Positions 45,456-54,581 of a stretch of DNA of 64,000 bases are shown here, in pieces. The notes beneath the pieces are model-generated. The model made no database searches, was not told the DNA's origin, and saw nothing but the letters and a program-made list of their open reading frames with translations. The position numbers were made by a program, and so were the translations under genes. The stretch spans positions 1 to 64,000 of the forward strand of contig JAEXGR010000026.1 in assembly GCA_023450745.1 (NCBI GenBank). The letters run 5' to 3'. This stretch comes from Synergistota bacterium. Its GTDB lineage: Bacteria > Synergistota > Synergistia > Synergistales > Synergistaceae. Every line of letters starts with the position of its first letter. Positions within the stretch are counted from its first letter, which is position 1.

Positions 45456-48071
45456 CTATTTTCCGTAGTAGGCTTTGAGGTACATTTCTTTGATCTCGGA
45501 AAGCAGCGGGTAACGCGGGTTCGCGCCCGTGCACTGGTCGTCGAAGGCCTGCTCCGTCATCTCGTCGAGCGTGGCTAAGAAATCCGCTTCGCCTATGCCG
45601 TAATCGCGAATCGTTTTTTTGATGCCGACGCGCTCTTTCAGCGCGTTGACGGCAGCAATGAGGCTCTCCAGCTTCTCGCCGTCGTCTTTGCCTTTGAGGC
45701 CGAGGTAATCCGCGACCTCCGCGTAGCGCGCCAGCGTATGGGGATAGGCGTACTGCGGGAAGGTTCCCATCTTCGAGGGGACCTCCTCGGCGTTGAAGCG
45801 CAGCACATATTCGATCATGAGGGCGTTTGCCACGCCGTGCGGCAGGTGGTGGAAGGCGCCGAGCTTGTGGGCCATCGAGTGGCAGACGCCGAGGAAGGCG
45901 TTGGCAAAGGCCATGCCCGCCATCGTCGCGGCGTTGGCCATTTTTTCACGCGCCACGGGGTCGTGGGGGCCGTCGTCGTAGGCGCGCGGCAGGTATTCGA
46001 AGATTGACTTGAGCGACCTCAGCGCCAGCGCGTCGGTGTATTCCGTCGCGAGCATCGCCGCGTAAGCCTCGAGCGCGTGCGTTACGGCGTCGATGCCGGA
46101 GGCGGCGGTCAGCCCCTTGGGGGCGTTCATCATCATGTCGGCGTCCACGATCGCCATATTCGGCATCAGCTCGTAGTCCGCGAGCGGATACTTGACGCCC
46201 GTCTTTTCGTCGGTGATGACGGCGAAGGGCGTCGCCTCCGAACCGGTGCCGGCGGAGGTCGGCACGGCGATGAAGCAAGCTTTTTCGCCCATCTTCGGGA
46301 AGGTGTAGGCGCGCTTTCTGATATCCATGAAGCGCATCGCCATATCCATGAAATCCGCCTCCGGGTGTTCGTAGAGGACCCACATGATCTTTCCGGCGTC
46401 CATCGCGGAGCCGCCGCCTAAGGCGATGATGCAGTCGGGGCCGAAGGCGCGCATGGCGGCCGCGCCCTCGCGCGCGCAGGCCAGCGTCGGGTCGGGGGCG
46501 ACGTTGAAGAAGGTGGTGTGGGCGATGCCCATCTCGTCGAGGCGGTCGGTGATCGCCTTTGTATAGCCGTTGTTATAAAGGAAGGAGTCGGTGACGACGA
46601 AGACCCGCTTCTTGCCCATGACCTCCTTCAGTTCGCGCAGGGCCACCGGCAGGCAGCCTTTCTTGATGTATAGTTTCTGAGGCGCGCGGAACCAGAGCAT
46701 ATTTTCTCTCCTCTCGGCAACAGTCTTAATATTCAGCAAATGCTTCACGCCGACGTTTTCAGAGACGGAATTTCCGCCCCAAGAACCGCAGCCCAGGGTC
46801 AGCGAGGGCGTGGTCTTGAAATTGTAAACGTCGCCGATGCCGCCGTGCGAAGAGGGCGTATTTACCAGCACGCGCCCCGTCTTCATGCGGGCCTTGAAAT
46901 AGTCGAGCTTTTCGCGCTCCGTTACGGCGTTGAGGTAGACGGAGGAGGTGTGGCCGAAGCCGCCGTCGGCGACGAGGCGCTCCGCCTTCGCCACCGCTTC
47001 TTTGAAGTCCGCCGCCCGGTACATCGCCAGCACGGGCGAGAGCTTTTCGTGCGCGAACTCCTCGCTGATCTCCACGCTCTCGACCTCGCCGATAAGGATT
47101 TTCGTCTGTTCGGGGACGGTCACGCCGGCGAGCGCGGCGATCTTACAGGCGCTTTGTCCTACGATATTGGCGTTGAGCGCGCCGTTGACGATGATCGTCT
47201 TGCGCACCTGCTCCGTCTCCGTCTTGTTGAGGAAGAAGCAGCCGCGGCCGGCGAATTCTTTTTTGACCTTGTCGTATATCGCGTCAAGGGCGATGACCGA
47301 CTGCTCGGAGGCGCAGATCATGCCGTTGTCGAAGGTCTTGGAGTGGATGATGGAGTTTACCGCGAGCTGGATGTCGGCGCTTTCGTCGATGACGGCGGGG
47401 GTGTTGCCGGCGCCGACGCCGAGCGCCGGTTTGCCGCTCGAGTAGGCGGCCTTCACCATGCCGGGGCCGCCCGTCGCGAGGATGAGGTCCGCCTCCCTCA
47501 TGACGGTGTTCGTCATTTCAAGCGAGGGCACGTCCACCCAGGCGATGATGTTCTCCGGCGCGCCGGCGGCGACCGCCGCCTCAAGCACGAGGCGCGCGGC
47601 CATGATCGTCGAGTTCTTTGCCCTCGGGTGCGGGCTGATGACGATGCCGTTGCGCGTCTTGAGCGCGAGCAGCGACTTGAAGATCGCCGTCGAAGTGGGG
47701 TTCGTCGTGGGGATGACCGCGGCGATGACGCCGACGGGCTCCGCCACCTTCTGCGTGCCGAAGGCCCTGTCTTCTTCAATGACGCCGCAGGTCTTCACGT
47801 CTTTGTAATAATTGTAGATATATTCGGAGGCGAAATGGTTCTTGATCACCTTGTCCTCCACAATGCCCATGCCGGTCTCTTCGACGGCGGCCTTCGCGAG
47901 CGGGATGCGCGCCTTGTTGGCGGCCATCGCGGCGGCGAGAAAGATCTTGTCCACCTGTTCCTGCGTGTAGAGGGCGAACTTGCGCTGCGCCTCGCGTACC
48001 TCAGCCATCCTCGCGTTAAGCGACTCAACGCTGTCGACGATTCGCTCTTTTTTTACTTTTTCCTTTGTCAT
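45456..48071 (-). CDS. adhE: Bifunctional acetaldehyde-CoA / alcohol dehydrogenase
   Basis: AdhE reduces acetyl-CoA to acetaldehyde and then to ethanol with two NADH. The ~871-residue protein has an aldehyde dehydrogenase domain (~1-440) with the catalytic Cys in NGMICASEQS, and an iron-dependent alcohol dehydrogenase domain (~455-871) with GGGSAMDAGKIMW and the metal-ligand stretch GVCHSMAHKLGAFHHLPHG. Length and linker are normal, so it should form spirosomes. ATG 48071 follows AGGAG; GTG 48080 is upstream of good spacing. The leader contains an inverted repeat (48117-48154). It begins an operon with a kinase and a ferredoxin gene. Confidence 0.95.
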   Translation of the reverse strand: MTKEKVKKERIVDSVESLNARMAEVREAQRKFALYTQEQVDKIFLAAAMAANKARIPLAKAAVEETGMGIVEDKVIKNHFASEYIYNYYKDVKTCGVIEEDRAFGTQKVAEPVGVIAAVIPTTNPTSTAIFKSLLALKTRNGIVISPHPRAKNSTIMAARLVLEAAVAAGAPENIIAWVDVPSLEMTNTVMREADLILATGGPGMVKAAYSSGKPALGVGAGNTPAVIDESADIQLAVNSIIHSKTFDNGMICASEQSVIALDAIYDKVKKEFAGRGCFFLNKTETEQVRKTIIVNGALNANIVGQSACKIAALAGVTVPEQTKILIGEVESVEISEEFAHEKLSPVLAMYRAADFKEAVAKAERLVADGGFGHTSSVYLNAVTEREKLDYFKARMKTGRVLVNTPSSHGGIGDVYNFKTTPSLTLGCGSWGGNSVSENVGVKHLLNIKTVAERRENMLWFRAPQKLYIKKGCLPVALRELKEVMGKKRVFVVTDSFLYNNGYTKAITDRLDEMGIAHTTFFNVAPDPTLACAREGAAAMRAFGPDCIIALGGGSAMDAGKIMWVLYEHPEADFMDMAMRFMDIRKRAYTFPKMGEKACFIAVPTSAGTGSEATPFAVITDEKTGVKYPLADYELMPNMAIVDADMMMNAPKGLTAASGIDAVTHALEAYAAMLATEYTDALALRSLKSIFEYLPRAYDDGPHDPVAREKMANAATMAGMAFANAFLGVCHSMAHKLGAFHHLPHGVANALMIEYVLRFNAEEVPSKMGTFPQYAYPHTLARYAEVADYLGLKGKDDGEKLESLIAAVNALKERVGIKKTIRDYGIGEADFLATLDEMTEQAFDDQCTGANPRYPLLSEIKEMYLKAYYGK

Positions 48072-48116
48072 TCTTAACACTCCTGTCCGGTTTTACCCAA
48101 ATAGAAAGTTACGCGC

Positions 48117-48154
48117 TCATTTGAGAACGTGAAAAAGATCTCAAACTCAATGAG
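48117..48154 (-). promoter_or_regulatory. Inverted repeat in the adhE leader
   Basis: TTTGAGA (48120-48126) and TCTCAAA (48139-48145) are inverted; CTCAT and ATGAG extend the symmetry. It could be an operator or RNA hairpin. A perfect minus-strand TTGACA at 48267-48272 may be the -35 of the adhE promoter, but its -10 is weak. Confidence 0.35.
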
Positions 48155-48525
48155 TAAATAATAAAAGCGGAGGCCCCTTTTATGAAGGTATGAAAAGAGA
48201 ATATCGGTATGCATATATCGATATATTGTTATCTATATTGGATCATTACAAATAAGCCCCCGCGTTGTCAAGCAATGCTGATTTTTGCCTGGTTTTGCCT
48301 GTATTAATGTTTAGCGTATACTTTTAGCGGTGACTCTTATATCCGCCAGCCTAAGGCATTTTGCCGCCTGAAAACGAAAGCGGCAGACGGGCGGCGTAAA
48401 CTATATAATGGAGGCGTCACTGGCCGCCTTTGGCGGCGGTGCAAAAAGCGCCGCCGGGTAGGTAAGACAGCTTGGGAAAAATAACCGTACGTCGCTTAAA
48501 ATAAAAACAGAGGGAGTGTTTTACG
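48155..48525. other. Divergent adhE/ptsH intergenic region
   Basis: No gene. It holds the palindrome ATATATCGATATAT (48213-48226), a perfect TATAAT (48404-48409) that may serve the HPr gene, and a GCCGCC/GGCGGC hairpin just after it. No -35 fits well. The region is AT-rich near adhE and GC-rich near ptsH. Confidence 0.4.
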
Positions 48526-48783
48526 ATGGTGGAATTCAGCTATGTAATCAAAGACCCGGCGGGCATCCACGCGCGTCCGGCGGGGCAGCTCGTCAAAGAG
48601 GCGGCGAAATTCGCGAGCGGCATCAAAATCGCGAAGGGCGAAAAGCGCGGCGACCTCAAGCGGATATTCTCCGTCATGGGGCTGGGCGCGAAGTGCGGCG
48701 AAACGGTGACCATCAGCGTCGAGGGCCCCGACGAAGAGGCCGCGGCGCGCGCCGTGGAAGAGTTTCTCAAGGCCAATATGTGA
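48526..48783 (+). CDS. ptsH: HPr-like phosphocarrier protein
   Basis: HPr carries phosphate from enzyme I to sugar-specific EIIA proteins. The 85-residue protein has the active site GIHARPAG with His15. At position 46, where HPr kinase acts on Ser in Firmicutes, there is Arg (LKRIFSVMGLG), so this regulation is not available. GAGGGAGTGTTTTACG precedes the ATG. It is followed after 43 nt by the enzyme I gene. No EII permease gene lies in the window, so the pair may serve regulation, a dihydroxyacetone kinase or distant EIIs. Confidence 0.93.
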   Translation: MVEFSYVIKDPAGIHARPAGQLVKEAAKFASGIKIAKGEKRGDLKRIFSVMGLGAKCGETVTISVEGPDEEAAARAVEEFLKANM

Positions 48784-48826
48784 GCGGCGGCGCGGGCCCG
48801 GACACGCGGATAAGGAGTGGGTGAAG

Positions 48827-50458
48827 ATGATCGAGATTACCGGCGTCAGCGTATTTCCCGGAGTGGCGGTGGGGCCGCTTTGTTTCTATCAGCAGGAGCG
48901 CCGCCGCCCCGAGCGCGTGGAGGCGGCTGACCGCGAGGCCGAGCGGGCGCGTTTTGAAAAGGCGCGTCAGGAGGCGGACGGAGAGCTGGAAAGGCTCTAC
49001 GAGAAGGCGGTTAAAGAGGCCGGCGAGGCAAGCGCGGCGATCTTCGACATCCACCGCATGATGCTTTCCGACCCCGACTTTGTCGATTCCGTAAGCGGCG
49101 TCATCGCCGCGCAGGGCGTGAGCGCCGAGTACGCTGTGAGCCGCGCGGCGGCGGATTTCGCGCAGATGTTTTCCTCGATGGACGACGCCTATATGAGCGG
49201 GCGGGCCGCCGACGTGGCGGATATCGCCGACCGGGTGATCGCGAAGCTCTCGCCCGGCGGCGCGAAGGGGCCGCAATTTGGCGCGCCCGCCATCCTCGCC
49301 GCGCTGGACCTTTCGCCGAGCGAGACGGTACAGCTGGAAAAGGATAAGGTGCTGGGTTTCGTCACCGCCCGCGGCTCCGAAAACTCCCACACCGCGATCC
49401 TCGCGCGCGCGATGGCGATTCCCGCGGTGGTAAACGCCGGCGAAAGGCTTCTGCCGGAATACGACGGCAGGCTCGCGGCGCTCGACGGCTTCACGGGAAC
49501 GCTTTATATTGAGCCGGACGCCAAGACGCTCGCGGCGATGGACAAGAAGCGCGCGGAATATATGCAAAAGCGCGCGCGGCTTGCGGAGCTCAAGGGAGAG
49601 CCGAACGTTACGCGCGACGGCCGCCGCGTCAAGGTCTTCGCCAACGCCGGCAGCATCGCGGACCTCGCCTTTGCCCTCGAAAACGACGCCGAGGGCGTCG
49701 GTCTCTTCCGCAGCGAGTTTATCTATATGGAGGAGAGTTCTTTTCCCAGCGAGGAGCGGCAGTTCGAGATCTACAGGCAGGCCGTGGAGACGATGGGGGC
49801 GAAACAGGTCGTCATCAGGACGCTCGACATCGGCGCCGACAAGCAGGCCCCCTATTTCGGCCTGCCGCGCGAGCAGAATCCGGCGATGGGCATGAGGGCG
49901 ATACGCGTCTGCCTCACGCGCCCGGAGATATTCAAAACGCAGCTGCGCGCGCTCTTTCGCGCCTCGGTCTACGGCAATCTGGCGATCATGTTTCCGATGA
50001 TAACCTCGCCGCTTGAGGTGGACGAGGCGCTGGCGATCGCCGCTGAGGTAAAAGAGTCGCTGCGGCGGGAAAAGATCCCCTTCCGCGAGGATGTGAGCGC
50101 GGGCGTCATGATCGAGACCCCCGCCGCGGTGATGATGAGCGCCGAGCTCGCGGCGCGGGCAGATTTTTTCAGCGTCGGCACCAACGACCTCACGCAGTAC
50201 GCGCTGGCCGCCGACAGACAGAACCAGCAGATCGCGCGCTTTTACGACCCGCGCAGCGAGGCGGTGCTGCGGATGATCAAAATCGCCGCCGACAACGCCC
50301 ACGCCGCCGGCAAGTGGATCGGCGTCTGCGGCGAGATGGGGGCCGACACCGAACTGACGGAGAGGCTCCTGCGCATGGGAATCGACGAGATCTCCGTCTC
50401 CGCCGGCGCGGTGCTCTCTCTGCGGCAGAAGATTCGCTCGCTCGACCTCTCCCAATAG
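48827..50458 (+). CDS. ptsI: PTS enzyme I (phosphoenolpyruvate-protein phosphotransferase)
   Basis: Enzyme I takes phosphate from PEP and gives it to HPr. The 543-residue protein has the N-terminal HPr-binding helices, the active-site His188 in GSENSHTAILARA, and the C-terminal PEP barrel with EGVGLFRSEFIYM, DIGADKQAPYF and FSVGTNDLTQYALAADR. ATG 48827 is 9 nt after AAGGAG (48812-48817); GTG 48821 is too close to it. It forms an operon with the HPr gene and is ended by a strong terminator. Confidence 0.95.
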   Translation: MIEITGVSVFPGVAVGPLCFYQQERRRPERVEAADREAERARFEKARQEADGELERLYEKAVKEAGEASAAIFDIHRMMLSDPDFVDSVSGVIAAQGVSAEYAVSRAAADFAQMFSSMDDAYMSGRAADVADIADRVIAKLSPGGAKGPQFGAPAILAALDLSPSETVQLEKDKVLGFVTARGSENSHTAILARAMAIPAVVNAGERLLPEYDGRLAALDGFTGTLYIEPDAKTLAAMDKKRAEYMQKRARLAELKGEPNVTRDGRRVKVFANAGSIADLAFALENDAEGVGLFRSEFIYMEESSFPSEERQFEIYRQAVETMGAKQVVIRTLDIGADKQAPYFGLPREQNPAMGMRAIRVCLTRPEIFKTQLRALFRASVYGNLAIMFPMITSPLEVDEALAIAAEVKESLRREKIPFREDVSAGVMIETPAAVMMSAELAARADFFSVGTNDLTQYALAADRQNQQIARFYDPRSEAVLRMIKIAADNAHAAGKWIGVCGEMGADTELTERLLRMGIDEISVSAGAVLSLRQKIRSLDLSQ

Positions 50459-50463
50459 CGGCG

Positions 50464-50511
50464 GCCCCGGCCGGTCTAACGTTCAATATTAAATCGGCCG
50501 GGGCGGTTTTT
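50464..50511 (+). terminator. Rho-independent terminator after ptsI
   Basis: GCCCCGGCCG (50464-50473) pairs with CGGCCGGGGC (50495-50504), followed by GG and five T. Confidence 0.9.
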
Positions 50512-50563
50512 GACGTCCCGGAGAATTGCCCGTTTCCCTATGGCGAGGGCGCGAAGGGGGAGA

Positions 50564-51331
50564 TTAGATCTCTCCCAGCAGCTTGGCGCGGGTTTCGGCC
50601 GCCTCTTTCTGCCCCATTTTTTTCATCGAAAGCGGCGAGATGCCGGTGGCGATGAAGGCGACCTTTTCCGCGAGGTTCAGGACGTGGTCGGAGATTCTTG
50701 ACAGGTGGCGCAGTATCCACATTGAGGCGAAGAGCTTGCCCGTCGTTATATCCTGAGGGTTTGTCGGCACGGAGTTGCGCATCAGCTCTTCGACGGCGCT
50801 GTCCCTGATTTGATGCACCTTTTTCCGGTGATCGCGCGTCGACGTCACGATGGAGGCGTCCTCTTTCACAAAGGCTGCGAGCGCCTCTTTCAGCATCTTC
50901 CTGTCGTGCTCCGCCATTTCGTTTATCTCGTCCATCATGGGGCAGTCCCTGCCGGGGTCTATCGCCGCGAGTTTTTTGAGGCGCAGCGAGACGTTTACCG
51001 CCTGGTCGCCGATGCGCTCGAGGTCCGTGATGATCTTCATGACGGCGTAGACGAAGCGGAGGTCTTCGCGCATCGGCTGGCGCATCGCGATCGAGTAGAG
51101 GCATTCCTGATCTATCTGTTCCTCCATCTCGTCGATGACGTCGTCTCCGTCGATCACGCTCTGCGCCAGCGGCAGGTCGAAGGCGCGCAGGGCTTTAAGC
51201 GCCCCTTCGAGCGCCTCGGAGGCCAGGTTTCCCATTTTGCAGACCATGTTTATCAGCCTCGCCTTGTCCGAGGCGTAAAGATACGCCTCCAGGTCCTGTT
51301 CCTTGGCTTTCTTCTTGTCGAGCAGCGCCAT
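50564..51331 (-). CDS. PhoU-family phosphate transport regulator
   Basis: The 255-residue all-helical protein has two PhoU three-helix repeats with the metal-binding E/D motifs: DGDDVIDEMEEQIDQE and VMKIITDLERIGDQAVN in the first half, HLSRISDHVLNLAEKVAF in the second. PhoU restrains phosphate uptake and PhoR signalling. Here the partner is not a Pst ABC system but the Na/Pi cotransporter encoded directly upstream (3-nt gap). GGAGG precedes the ATG with good spacing. Confidence 0.9.
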   Translation of the reverse strand: MALLDKKKAKEQDLEAYLYASDKARLINMVCKMGNLASEALEGALKALRAFDLPLAQSVIDGDDVIDEMEEQIDQECLYSIAMRQPMREDLRFVYAVMKIITDLERIGDQAVNVSLRLKKLAAIDPGRDCPMMDEINEMAEHDRKMLKEALAAFVKEDASIVTSTRDHRKKVHQIRDSAVEELMRNSVPTNPQDITTGKLFASMWILRHLSRISDHVLNLAEKVAFIATGISPLSMKKMGQKEAAETRAKLLGEI

Positions 51332-51334
51332 CTC

Positions 51335-52951
51335 TTATTCCTCCGTTTCGCGTGCGCAGCCGCACTCTTTTTGTTCCGGCATTCCTATGTCCTCGTCCTC
51401 GGCCATTATTTTGGCCATGCCGAGGAAGCTCTGCATCAGAGAGACCATCCTGATCGCCCGCGACACCTGCCGGTCGTAGGAGACGTCGCTCAGCTCGCGC
51501 CGGAGCTGCCCCGACATCTGGTTCATCTCTATTTCAAGGCTTTCGGTCCTGTTGATGAGCGCCTTTTCGCCGATCACGAAGGCTCTGAGGCTGGTGCGCA
51601 TCATCCGGCGGGCGAGCTTCGCCCACTTTTCCCACCGCTCTTCTCCGAGCTGAGTCTCCAGCACCTTGCGCGCCTCTTCGCCGCTGAGGAAGTCTTTCAG
51701 TCCGCCGCAGAGGGTGCGGGACATGATCCTCATCACGGACATCGTGTGGCTGATCGACGAAAATTTCCGTTTCAGCTCCGGATTGTCGCCCTGTATATGG
51801 ATTTTGTAGCAGTACTCCTGGCAGGCGTCGCTGAGTTCGTCGATGTTTTCAGGCAGCGCGCCGAATAATTTCTTGTTTCGCTGCTGCGGTTCGAGCAGCA
51901 TTTGGAGATAGGCCTCCATGTAGTTTGCGAGCCGCGTCATTTCACGCGAGAGGAGAATCACGGAGATAAAGGGGACGGCGAGCATCCCGTCGTCCAGATA
52001 TTTCGGCTGGCCGAGGTCGCCCTCGCCGCCGATGCACCTGACCGCAAGCGTGCTGAACTGTCCCGTAAACGGCAGGAAGAGGGCGATGTTGAAGAGGGCG
52101 ATGAGCACCTGCCCGTATACGAGCTGGTTGGCCACGGAGACCCCGGCCCCGGACATCCGGCATTCCACCCACGGAGCCGCGGCGATAAAGAGCAGCCCGC
52201 CGATGAGCTTGTATAGGAAGGTCGCCAGCCCGAGCCGTTTGGCGCTGAGTTTGCCGCCAAGCCCCGCGAGCACCACCATCGTCGTCGAGCCGATGTGCGC
52301 GCCCAGCGCCACCGGCAGCGCCGACCCCGCCGGCAGCACGCCGGAAGCGGCGAGCGTGATTCCCAGCGCCATGATCGCCGAGCTGCTTTGGAGGAGGCCC
52401 GCCCCCATGAAGGAGGCGAAGCCCACCATCCACGCGTTCGCGGCAAAGGCGGTCACGGTGTTTCGGAATTCCGCGTTCTGAAACATCGGCGCCGTGCCCA
52501 GGCCGATCACGAGCATTCCCATGAAGATAAGCGCCAGGCAGCGTATCAGCCCCGCGCTGAGCCACACCCAACGCCTCTTTGCCTTTGAGAGGAAAAATCC
52601 GAGGGCGAAGAGCAACGGCGCGTAGTCGAAGAGGTTCAGGCTCAGCAGGAAGGAGACGAAGGTGCCGCCGAGGCTCGCCCCCATCATTACGAAGATGGAG
52701 CCGGCAAAGGAGAGCATCCCCGCGTCAACGAAGCCTACGGCGAAGGAGGTGGCGATCGTGCTGCTCTGCGTAATCGCCGAGAGCAGCACTCCGAAACAGA
52801 ATGACCGGCATTTGCCGGAGGTGTAGCGTCCGATCTTGTCGCGGAACTCGCCGCCGAAGTTGCTTTTAAAGAAGGCGGAGCTTTCCTGTACTCCGAAGAG
52901 GAAGAGCGCAAGTCCACCCGCGATGTATATTAAATTATAGAGAAAGGTCAA
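51335..52951 (-). CDS. Na/Pi cotransporter with C-terminal PhoU-like domain
   Basis: The protein is of the NptA/PF02690 family: two inverted Na_Pi_cotrans repeats with QSS motifs (LLSAITQSSTIATSF near residue 70 and GAGLLQSSSAIMALG near 195), about eight helices, and a C-terminal helical domain (~345-520) resembling PhoU. TTG 52951 lies 6-7 nt after AAGAGGGTG and gives MTFLYNLIYIAGG, the usual N-terminus; an ATG at 52984 directly abuts a hairpin and has no ribosome site. It is co-transcribed with the PhoU gene and probably imports phosphate with Na+. Confidence 0.9.
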   Translation of the reverse strand: MTFLYNLIYIAGGLALFLFGVQESSAFFKSNFGGEFRDKIGRYTSGKCRSFCFGVLLSAITQSSTIATSFAVGFVDAGMLSFAGSIFVMMGASLGGTFVSFLLSLNLFDYAPLLFALGFFLSKAKRRWVWLSAGLIRCLALIFMGMLVIGLGTAPMFQNAEFRNTVTAFAANAWMVGFASFMGAGLLQSSSAIMALGITLAASGVLPAGSALPVALGAHIGSTTMVVLAGLGGKLSAKRLGLATFLYKLIGGLLFIAAAPWVECRMSGAGVSVANQLVYGQVLIALFNIALFLPFTGQFSTLAVRCIGGEGDLGQPKYLDDGMLAVPFISVILLSREMTRLANYMEAYLQMLLEPQQRNKKLFGALPENIDELSDACQEYCYKIHIQGDNPELKRKFSSISHTMSVMRIMSRTLCGGLKDFLSGEEARKVLETQLGEERWEKWAKLARRMMRTSLRAFVIGEKALINRTESLEIEMNQMSGQLRRELSDVSYDRQVSRAIRMVSLMQSFLGMAKIMAEDEDIGMPEQKECGCARETEE

Positions 52952-52984
52952 CTTATCACCCTCTTCATTTTTTGTATATTCCAT

Positions 52985-53021
52985 CTAAAGCGGCGTCTCT
53001 TTAAAAATGACGCCGCTTTAG
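52985..53021 (-). terminator. Hairpin between tctA and the Na/Pi cotransporter gene
   Basis: CTAAAGCGGCGTC (52985-52997) pairs perfectly with GACGCCGCTTTAG (53009-53021). It should end the TctCBA transcript, although the T run is poor. Confidence 0.7.
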
Positions 53022-53057
53022 CGAGTTCTTTGCGACCGGGCCGCGCCGGCGTTTAGC

Positions 53058-54566
53058 CTATATTTTTTCTTCCCTTTTCCGTGCCGCGTTTTTTCCCTTG
53101 AGCGCCCGGAAGAGCGGCGTGCAGAGAGAAAGCGCGGAGAGTCCCAGCAGCACCGCGGAGAGCGGGCGCGTGAAGAACATCGCGGGGCCGTCCATCACGA
53201 GCGTCATTTGCAGATTCATCTCGATGAGCGTTCCCAGCACGAGCCCCAAAACGATGGGCGACGAGGGGTAGTGAAACTTGTTCAGCAGCCATCCGGCCAC
53301 GCCGAAGACGACGCAGACGCCGACGTCGAAGGTCGACGAGCGTACGGCGAAGCTGCCGATGATCGAAAAGGCGAAGATCATCGGGTAGAGGATGCTCTTG
53401 GGCACCATCGTCACCTTGATCCAAACACGCGAGCCGAGCCAGCCGACGAGCAGCAGCACGAGGTTGGCGACGAAGAGGCTCGCAAAGAGCGTATAGACGA
53501 TCTCCGGGTGCTTGCTGAAGAGTTCCGGCCCCGGGCGCAGTTCGTGAATCATGAGCGCGCCGATGAGCACCGCCGTGGAGGCGCTGCCCGGAATGCCCAG
53601 CGTGAGGAGCGGCACCAGGGCTCCGCCCACGGACGAGCTGTTGGAGGCTTCGGCCGCCGTGACGCCTTCGAGGCTGCCCTTGCCGAACATCTCGGGGGTC
53701 TTGCTGAGCCGTTTTTCGACGTCATAGGCGATGAACGAAGCGATTGTGCCGCCGGCGCCGGGGAAGATTCCGATGATGGTGCCCAAGACGCCGGAGCGGA
53801 TCATGCCCCATTTCAGGCTTAGGTATGTCTTCATGGTCGGCCACGAGGAGAGCCCGTCGTCGGAGACGCTGTCAAAGGCCTTGAAGTTGCCCTCTTCAAT
53901 GTTGGCAAACACTTCGCTCAGGGCAAAGAGCCCGATGAGCGCGGGGATAAAGGAGAAGCCGTCGTAGAGCCTGATGACGTCGAAGGTATATCGTGAGACG
54001 CCGCTTACGTGGTCAAGCCCCACCGTGTTGAGCAGCAGGCCGAGAAGCACCGCGATGAGCGCTTCGAGCCATTTGCCGCCGCCGAGCGAGGCGACCGTCG
54101 TCAGCCCGAGGACGGCCAGCGCGAAGTACTCCGCGGGCCAGAACTTCAGCGCGAAGTTCGCCAGCGGCGCGGAGAAGCAGATCAGGATGATGATGCCGAC
54201 GAAGCCGCCGACGACCGAGGCGACGAGCGAGACGCCCAGCGCGTCGCCGGCGCGCCCGCTCTTGGCGAGCGGATAACCGTCGAAGGCCGTGACGACGGCG
54301 GAGGGCGTGCCCGGCGTATTTATCGTGACCGCGGTGATCGAGCCGCCGTAGTTTGAGGCGAGATATATCGCGCAAAGCATTACCAGCCCCATCGTCGGAC
54401 TCATGCCGAAGGTGAAGGGAAGCAGTATCGCGACCGCCATCGAGGGCGATACTCCGGGCATGGCGCCGCCGAGGATGCCGACGATCACGCCGGCCACGAT
54501 CGCGGCCAAGGGCCCGAACCCGGCGAGATTGCGAAGCCCCGCTAAAAGGGCGCTCAACATTTCCAT
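53058..54566 (-). CDS. tctA: Tripartite tricarboxylate transporter large permease TctA
   Basis: TctA is the 12-helix membrane subunit of TTT importers, which use an ion gradient and a periplasmic binding protein to take up citrate or other carboxylates. The ~502-residue protein has the two internal repeat motifs GxxxGxxPGLG-like: GVIVGILGGAMPGVSPSMAVA near residue 30 and GIFPGAGGTIASFIAYD near 265, plus PGTPSAVVTAFDGYP. ATG 54566 is preferred to GTG 54575, which nearly touches the ribosome site. Order on the minus strand is tctC, tctB, tctA with short gaps, i.e. one complete transporter. Confidence 0.94.
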   Translation of the reverse strand: MEMLSALLAGLRNLAGFGPLAAIVAGVIVGILGGAMPGVSPSMAVAILLPFTFGMSPTMGLVMLCAIYLASNYGGSITAVTINTPGTPSAVVTAFDGYPLAKSGRAGDALGVSLVASVVGGFVGIIILICFSAPLANFALKFWPAEYFALAVLGLTTVASLGGGKWLEALIAVLLGLLLNTVGLDHVSGVSRYTFDVIRLYDGFSFIPALIGLFALSEVFANIEEGNFKAFDSVSDDGLSSWPTMKTYLSLKWGMIRSGVLGTIIGIFPGAGGTIASFIAYDVEKRLSKTPEMFGKGSLEGVTAAEASNSSSVGGALVPLLTLGIPGSASTAVLIGALMIHELRPGPELFSKHPEIVYTLFASLFVANLVLLLVGWLGSRVWIKVTMVPKSILYPMIFAFSIIGSFAVRSSTFDVGVCVVFGVAGWLLNKFHYPSSPIVLGLVLGTLIEMNLQMTLVMDGPAMFFTRPLSAVLLGLSALSLCTPLFRALKGKNAARKREEKI

Positions 54567-54581
54567 AACCGTCACGCTCCC

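Noticed and set aside
46740..48077. 445-codon plus-strand frame opposite adhE
   Set aside because: Antisense shadow of a well-conserved enzyme; composition is low-complexity and no family motif appears.
48213..48226. Rex operator at the ATATATCGATATAT palindrome upstream of adhE
   Set aside because: It does not match the known Rex site TTGTGAANNNNTTCACAA.
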